DNA of 64,000 bases. Source: Timema cristinae (taxonomy: Eukaryota > Arthropoda > Insecta > Phasmatodea > Timematidae). Position numbers and translations under genes: made by a program. This document shows positions 59,592-64,000 of the stretch, in pieces. The DNA lies in contig JBCFYV010000012.1 in NCBI GenBank assembly GCA_039000515.1, forward strand, positions 43,216,355 to 43,280,354, given 5' to 3'. Within the stretch, counting starts at the first letter, position 1. Every line of letters starts with the position of its first letter. The notes beneath the pieces are model-generated. The model was not told the origin of the DNA. It saw only the letters and a list, made by a program, of their open reading frames with translations, and ran no database searches.

Positions 59592-59841
59592 ATGGGGTGG
59601 GTTTTTTGTATAATTTTCCCACCCCAACCAATTGATAGCAAAATTCAGCCGCCAGGGCGCCATTGTTTTTTCACGTTGAGTTTTGTGTTGTACGTCTATG
59701 TCGTGTTCGTTTCCGAGAGCCCTTCGGGGCTGGTGTTAACTGTCTGTCCTTTATGTTTCACATGTTTTATTAATGTTATAATCTGTTATATGTGTTACAA
59801 GACTTAAATAAACCCTTTCAAACAAACAAACAAACAAACAG
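59592..59841 (+). mobile_element. Retroposon 3' end with (CAAA)n tail, copy 1
   Basis: It opens with a hairpin (GGGGTGGG pairing with CCCACCCC), then CCGCCAGGGCG. CGAGAGCCCTTCGGGGCTGG, a second hairpin, follows. After that come TTAAATAAACC and five CAAA units (59818-59840). It shares all these steps with 60232-60476 and is 5'-truncated. It is probably a LINE 3' UTR or a SINE mobilised by one. The clade is not determined. Confidence 0.6.
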
Positions 59842-59989
59842 TGTACTACAATAGCCGAATCTAACCAGATTAATTCAAACAAACATAAACATTAACAGAA
59901 ACTCTAAAAGCAACCATGTAATTTAATTTAAGCCGATATTTTGCCACATTGAGTGTACTTTATGTCGTCCTCGTGAGTGTTTTGTTTAA

Positions 59990-60476
59990 AATTCAAAGTG
60001 TGTTGTCCTTGGCGGTCCTCCACCAGAGGGCCGTGGTGCCCCTGTCTAGTTTCCCAGTCTCTTGATCTGTTCATCCTCCCGATGCCCCATCTCACTCTCA
60101 ATTAACATTCATCTCCCGCTTCACTTCATACATGCCCCATCCACGTCCGGCCACCCATCCTTCAATGTTTTCCACCTTGTATTTCTCCCTAAATGTACTA
60201 TTGTATATATATAAGGTCTCTGTTGACCTCTTACCAGCGATTGGGCGGGTTTTTGATAACTTTTCCCGCCTCTAAGACACTGGACCACAATAATCCGCCC
60301 GCCAGGGCGACAAAGACTTCCATTATAAGCGTGTTTTTTGTTTCTAGGTTAGTTGACATTCGAGAGCCCCATCAGGGCTGGTGTTTGTTGTTATGTGTCA
60401 TTTATATTCTTTGTTTATTCATGTATACCATATTTAACGCTACATAAAATTAAAGTCTTACAAACAAACAAACAAA
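59990..60476 (+). mobile_element. Retroposon with (CAAA)n tail, copy 2 (longer)
   Basis: From 60232 it parallels copy 1: GGGCGGG/CCCGCC hairpin, CCGCCAGGGCGAC, CGAGAGCCCCATCAGGGCTG, TTAAAGTC and ACAAACAAACAAAC. About 240 bp of GC-richer, pyrimidine-rich sequence upstream (CTCCTCCACCAGAGGGCCGT near 60017 among others) probably belongs to the same element. Its left edge is uncertain. Confidence 0.55.
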
Positions 60477-60489
60477 ATAGATTAAGTTT

Positions 60490-60640
60490 ATGGCTCATCT
60501 AGTCTAGTAGTGCGGTGACGGGAATGGTTGAGTTCAAATCCCAGCGGGTACACTAGGGCTGTTTCTTTTATCAAATTGTGTCCTACTCAATCACTAACCT
60601 CCACGGGAATATGGGTAAATTTCCTCTAGATTCAACTTCC
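60490..60640 (+). repeat. tRNA-derived SINE-like copy
   Basis: CATCTAGTCTAGTAGTGCGG is followed by GAGTTCAAATCCCAGCGGGT (B-box-like), then the family tail with CCTCCACGGGAATATGGG. Confidence 0.45.
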
Positions 60641-60774
60641 AGATTCCTACAAACCAAACTTGGAATACATTATAAAACATTTACAGAACAGACAGAATCA
60701 AATTCTCCATCTATAAATGTATCTTTGTGAAAGGATAAAGAAGGACTATCTATTTAAAAAATTGATAAACCCTC

Positions 60775-60930
60775 TGCGGTCGCCGAATGGTCTACGACTC
60801 TTAAGCGTCACTCTCGCAATTAACTAGACCATCAATGGTAGGGTAAGAGGGGTTTGAACAATGGTAGTGTGTACAGAGCGTTGCTTTTCTGCTCTCTCTC
60901 CGCTAAATTATGGTATACTTAATCTAATTA
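60775..60930 (+). repeat. tRNA-derived SINE-like copy
   Basis: GTCGCCGAATGGTCTACGAC and AAGCGTCACTCTCGCAATTA match the head at 222 and 37690. GGGGTTTGAACAATGG takes the B-box place. The tail is TCTCTCTCCGC. Confidence 0.5.
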
Positions 60931-62270
60931 ATTCAACCTTTCTCGTCTTAAAAAAAATAGCTTAATTGGTACTTATGTATAGATCCCAAACGGATAGTAG
61001 GAATTGGTGCTAACAAAAATATGCTGCTATAAATAAATATTTTGCTTCGTTTGGAATAAAAACCCTAGAATCTTCAATCAAGTAGTACCTAGATGTGCTA
61101 CTGACAAAGATAAAGGGCCAGTCAAGTAATAGTTCAGAAATTTACCGGATTCTAACCTCCACTGGGTGGTATTATATAGATTTACTTTGATGTTTATTCT
61201 CACACATTTACTCCATGCAAATATTATATCCTCTTAATTGCCCTACTTATCCCTACCATCTGAAACACAATCGTTGTTGATTCGTAATCTAATTATGACA
61301 AAGTATTTTATAGAACCCTAATCAATCAAGAATCTATGTCTCCTAATTTGAGTTAAATATTAGACAATACGTGCACAATGGATTAGATCATATTAAAACA
61401 CCGTATATTGGAAGTGAGTTCACACTATTGTATATTTCATGCTAATTACAGTTATTAAACTTTAAAACCTCTAAAATAATACTCCAATTAATATTTTGTA
61501 ACTTTCTGTTAATATAACTATTTTTATTTGTTTGGGTAAGGAAAGATTACCTATAATTCTAAGACTATAATTTGATTTCAGAAATGTGACATATCGTGTG
61601 TGACGAATTTTAAATTAGCTCACTCTAACATGCAATACTTTTTTTTTACTATTAAACTTAGATGAAAGATTTTTAAATGTTATTGAGACAAGCAGGCCTA
61701 CATTATTTCTATATTTAGGGCTAACACACATTTTAAATAACCAACCAACTCCCTAATAAAGTAGAATTTCTGGACATCTGTAACTAATCTAAGCGCTGTG
61801 GTAGGTAACTCCCGTAAATAAAGTTGAAAATGACAACTTTACACTTGAATATATTGCTGTATTTTTGGCTTGGTGGGTTGATGCCGCACAACTGAAATAT
61901 CAATGAATAGTCTTACACCAAGATCATTTATTACTCTTAGTTTAATGCAGTCTCTCCAATAGACGTGTAGGAACTTTGGAAACTTAATAGCCATCCGAAA
62001 TAGAGCCTTAGGAGACACAAAGTTGGCATTTATGATTCAACTCAATTCAATATGTAATTGTTCACTGTGTTTACATTGAATAATAAACTTCTTACTTTGA
62101 CCTACTACACTACGCTGATGCGTATAAGATAGGACTATAATGGTGGCTACATTATCAGATATCTCGTGATCAGAGTTGATTATACATAATATGTAGCTGA
62201 TGATTTCCACATGTTCATCACAGACTCTGCCTTAAAATATGATTGAAGAATGACCCTGAGCACAGGACGA
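60931..62270. other. AT-rich stretch without a gene
   Basis: Nothing is supported. Confidence 0.45.
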
Positions 62271-62274
62271 TTTC

Positions 62275-62345
62275 TGGATAGCTTGGTGGTCAGAACATCG
62301 GCAAGCTAAGCTAAAGGACCCGGGTTCGATTCCCCTGTGTAGGTG
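62275..62345 (+). repeat. tRNA-like fragment
   Basis: TAGCTTGGTGGTCAGAACAT is followed by GGACCCGGGTTCGATTCCCC, an excellent B-box. The acceptor stem does not close, so I read it as a SINE or tRNA pseudogene. Confidence 0.45.
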
Positions 62346-62525
62346 TCATTTTTAAATTTAAATAATAATATAATAGATGCGAATATAACCGTAATAATAA
62401 AACATAATATATTTGCTATTTAATTCATCAAAACGTAATATGTTTACTAATTACGCATATGTGTTAGGAGTAAGGAAGAATGAATTTCGAAAAGTATTTC
62501 CATATACGCTTGTAGAGAGAGGTTG

Positions 62526-62825
62526 GTCACGAAAAATTATTATTATTAGCACCACGTCTTACTACCCGTTCGGGCTATACGCACTTTCGCTAATTTGTAG
62601 TGGTAGGGTGATTGTGAGATGAAATGAAGGACCTACAGTTTAACGTGGAATCCGAACCACGGTGGTGGCCTGTCATTCCCCACATTCACAAGAAGTCTTG
62701 TCAGAGGTGAAGGAAGGGTTTGGAAATCAGATAAATCTGTGCCGGGACCGAGGATTGAACCCCGGCCGCCAGTACAGAAGTCTGACACCTTACCCCTAGA
62801 CCACCAGGTCACCGTCACGAAAAAT
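62526..62825 (-). mobile_element. Complete tRNA-derived SINE with 12-bp target duplication
   Basis: GTCACGAAAAAT flanks the element at 62526-62537 and 62814-62825. The body (62538-62813, minus strand) starts with a tRNA-like head. Its A-box is TGGTCTAGGGG (reverse of 62793-62803) and its B-box is GGTTCAATCCT (near 62752-62761). It ends with AGCCCGAACGGGTAGTAAGA, CGTGGTGC and a TAA/AAT tail. RNA polymerase III would drive it from the internal boxes. The 3' end is shared with the fragment at 10664. Confidence 0.85.
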
Positions 62826-63635
62826 AAATAGAACGATGATTTAAGTCGTATTGCTTAATTCATGATAAAAAAAACTGATTTTTAACTTGCCTTTAATAAT
62901 TATTAGTTGTGGGAAATTAAAGAGAATTTTACAAAGTTAAACAAATTCCCAAAAAATAGTTGAGACTATGTATGGTAAAATAAAGGTGAATATTTAAAGT
63001 TACAAAAAACCCACTTTAATCTCCGTTTATACATTGTAAGGAGTAAAAAACAAGAAAAGCTTTCTAGATTGTTTTAATTTCCTGTAACGCTTATTTGTGG
63101 GAAAGTAGTTTAAACGTAAAGCTTGTTTAGCCGATTCCGTTGTTCGAGAGTTGTAAGATTGAATCCCATCTGCATATATTGAAGATATTTTATACTAAAT
63201 GATTAACAATTTTCCTTCCACACAATAAATTATGCATCTTTCATTCTTGACACACTAGCCTTATTAATATAGAAGAATTTTTCTTAAAGTTTCCAATTGT
63301 TTATCTCAAAAAATATACAAGATACGAAACATATTTCATACTAAAGTTGTTTGACTTAGAGAGGGAAAGGACAAAGCATTATTTATTTTTGATTTGTTGT
63401 AATTTTCAAGGTTATTTTAAAGGTAACTCTGTTTATTTATATTTAAACCTGTATTATTTTTAGTACAATCACATTCGTTGCAATGAAACAATTTTGTGTT
63501 AATCATTTTTACATTAGGTCTCTGTTTTCAAAGATGTTTGAGCAAATATCAATCCCATTTACAATGTTTGAACTATTACTAGATGATATTATTTGAATGT
63601 ATTAATATTTTATCATAACAAGGAAGTACAATAAA
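62826..63635. other. AT-rich stretch without a gene
   Basis: A weak tRNA-like B-arm (GATTGAATCCCATC) lies near 63160. Nothing else is seen. Confidence 0.4.
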
Positions 63636-63639
63636 ACCT

Positions 63640-64000
63640 CCATAGTGTTCTCCGTTTTACTTTCCATGCAGTTGTACAGTATACCTTCTTATGTACATTT
63701 GACATTTTTGATAAACATTACTAGGAATATTTGTGCAAGATGTGATATTCCTTTGTAGTCTTTCTTCGATCGTGGTAGGCATTGTTTTATAGACACTATA
63801 TAGTACCGGTAACCCCATGTAAAATCAAATAAATTAGATCTGAAGGCCCTTCTCTGCATTTCATTGGTTTGGAAATGAATAATTGAACCCTTGTCGAACG
63901 CCATTTGTGCAATATGGTGGTGCTTCATCATGTTGGAAATAAAGAAATTCTTCTTCAAACATATCATGCAGTGCACCGTTGTATAGGGATCAGTGCACCC
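63640..64000 (-). pseudogene. Mariner-like (DDE) transposase C-terminal fragment, runs off window
   Basis: The minus strand from about 63975 reads FEEEFLYFQHDEAPPYCTNG, then VRQGFNYSFPNQ, a stop, FIWFYMGLP with VYKTMPTTIEERL, NITSCTNIPSNVYQKCQ and a basic end. FQxDxAPP followed by VRxxL-xxxFPNxW, WxYLK and IPxNVxxxx is the pattern of Tc1/mariner-superfamily transposases around the second and third catalytic acids. The W in FPNxW is a stop, and the usual SPDLTPxDFF stretch is lost, so the copy is dead. The N-terminal part lies beyond the right edge. Confidence 0.65.

Noticed and set aside
62275..62345. Functional tRNA gene
   Set aside because: The B-box is good, but the acceptor and anticodon stems do not pair properly.

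Overview
The window looks like intergenic or heterochromatic sequence from an animal genome, most likely an arthropod and perhaps an insect. It is strongly AT-rich, has no long open frames outside mobile elements, and carries tRNA-derived SINEs, non-LTR retrotransposons of Jockey and R1 type, and relics of a Maverick/Polinton, a Helitron and a mariner-like transposase. The short palindrome TAGGCCTA recurs. I found no host protein-coding gene, rRNA or functional tRNA that I can support. Species cannot be named from the sequence alone.

Layout. 0.2-2.2 kb: tRNA-derived repeat units, three of them in tandem. 4-9 kb: a nested repeat complex with a large imperfect palindrome, GA-rich and TC-rich tracts, and a 479-bp MITE whose TAA target duplication is confirmed by a paralogous empty site. 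12.64-14.64 kb: a 2-kb non-autonomous DNA transposon. 8.16-8.76 and 17.35-17.89 kb: inverted copies of a promoter-like module. 18.9-33.5 kb: the main feature, three Jockey-like LINEs in direct head-to-tail order, about 4.8 kb each. Every junction and both outer edges carry the same 12-13 bp box. 36.2-37.7 kb: an inverted repeat whose right arm is cut by a 5'-truncated R1-type LINE (37.75-41.3 kb). 43.5-48.3 kb: a decayed Maverick/Polinton block, all on the plus strand. 48.5-49.5 kb: degenerate tandem repeats, then a CCAAT/DR1-type motif cluster. 52.7-54.9 kb: a minus-strand Helitron Rep relic. 57.3-57.65 kb: a 50-bp tandem repeat. 59.6-60.5 kb: two retroposon tails ending in (CAAA)n. 62.5-62.8 kb: a complete SINE with a 12-bp target duplication. 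63.6-64 kb: the end of a mariner-like transposase running off the window.

How the parts work together. Each Jockey-like element has a 5' UTR (with iterated 20-bp motifs in copies 1 and 3), a GC-rich hairpin about 10 bp before ORF1, ORF1 (gag-like, three zinc knuckles), ORF2 (endonuclease plus reverse transcriptase), and a 3' UTR with a duplicated motif about 183 bp apart. They end without poly(A), at GGGGAAACC. All six ORFs are broken, and the breaks differ between copies. The shared box at all four edges suggests repeated insertion into one recognised target, which makes the array the most interesting part of the window.
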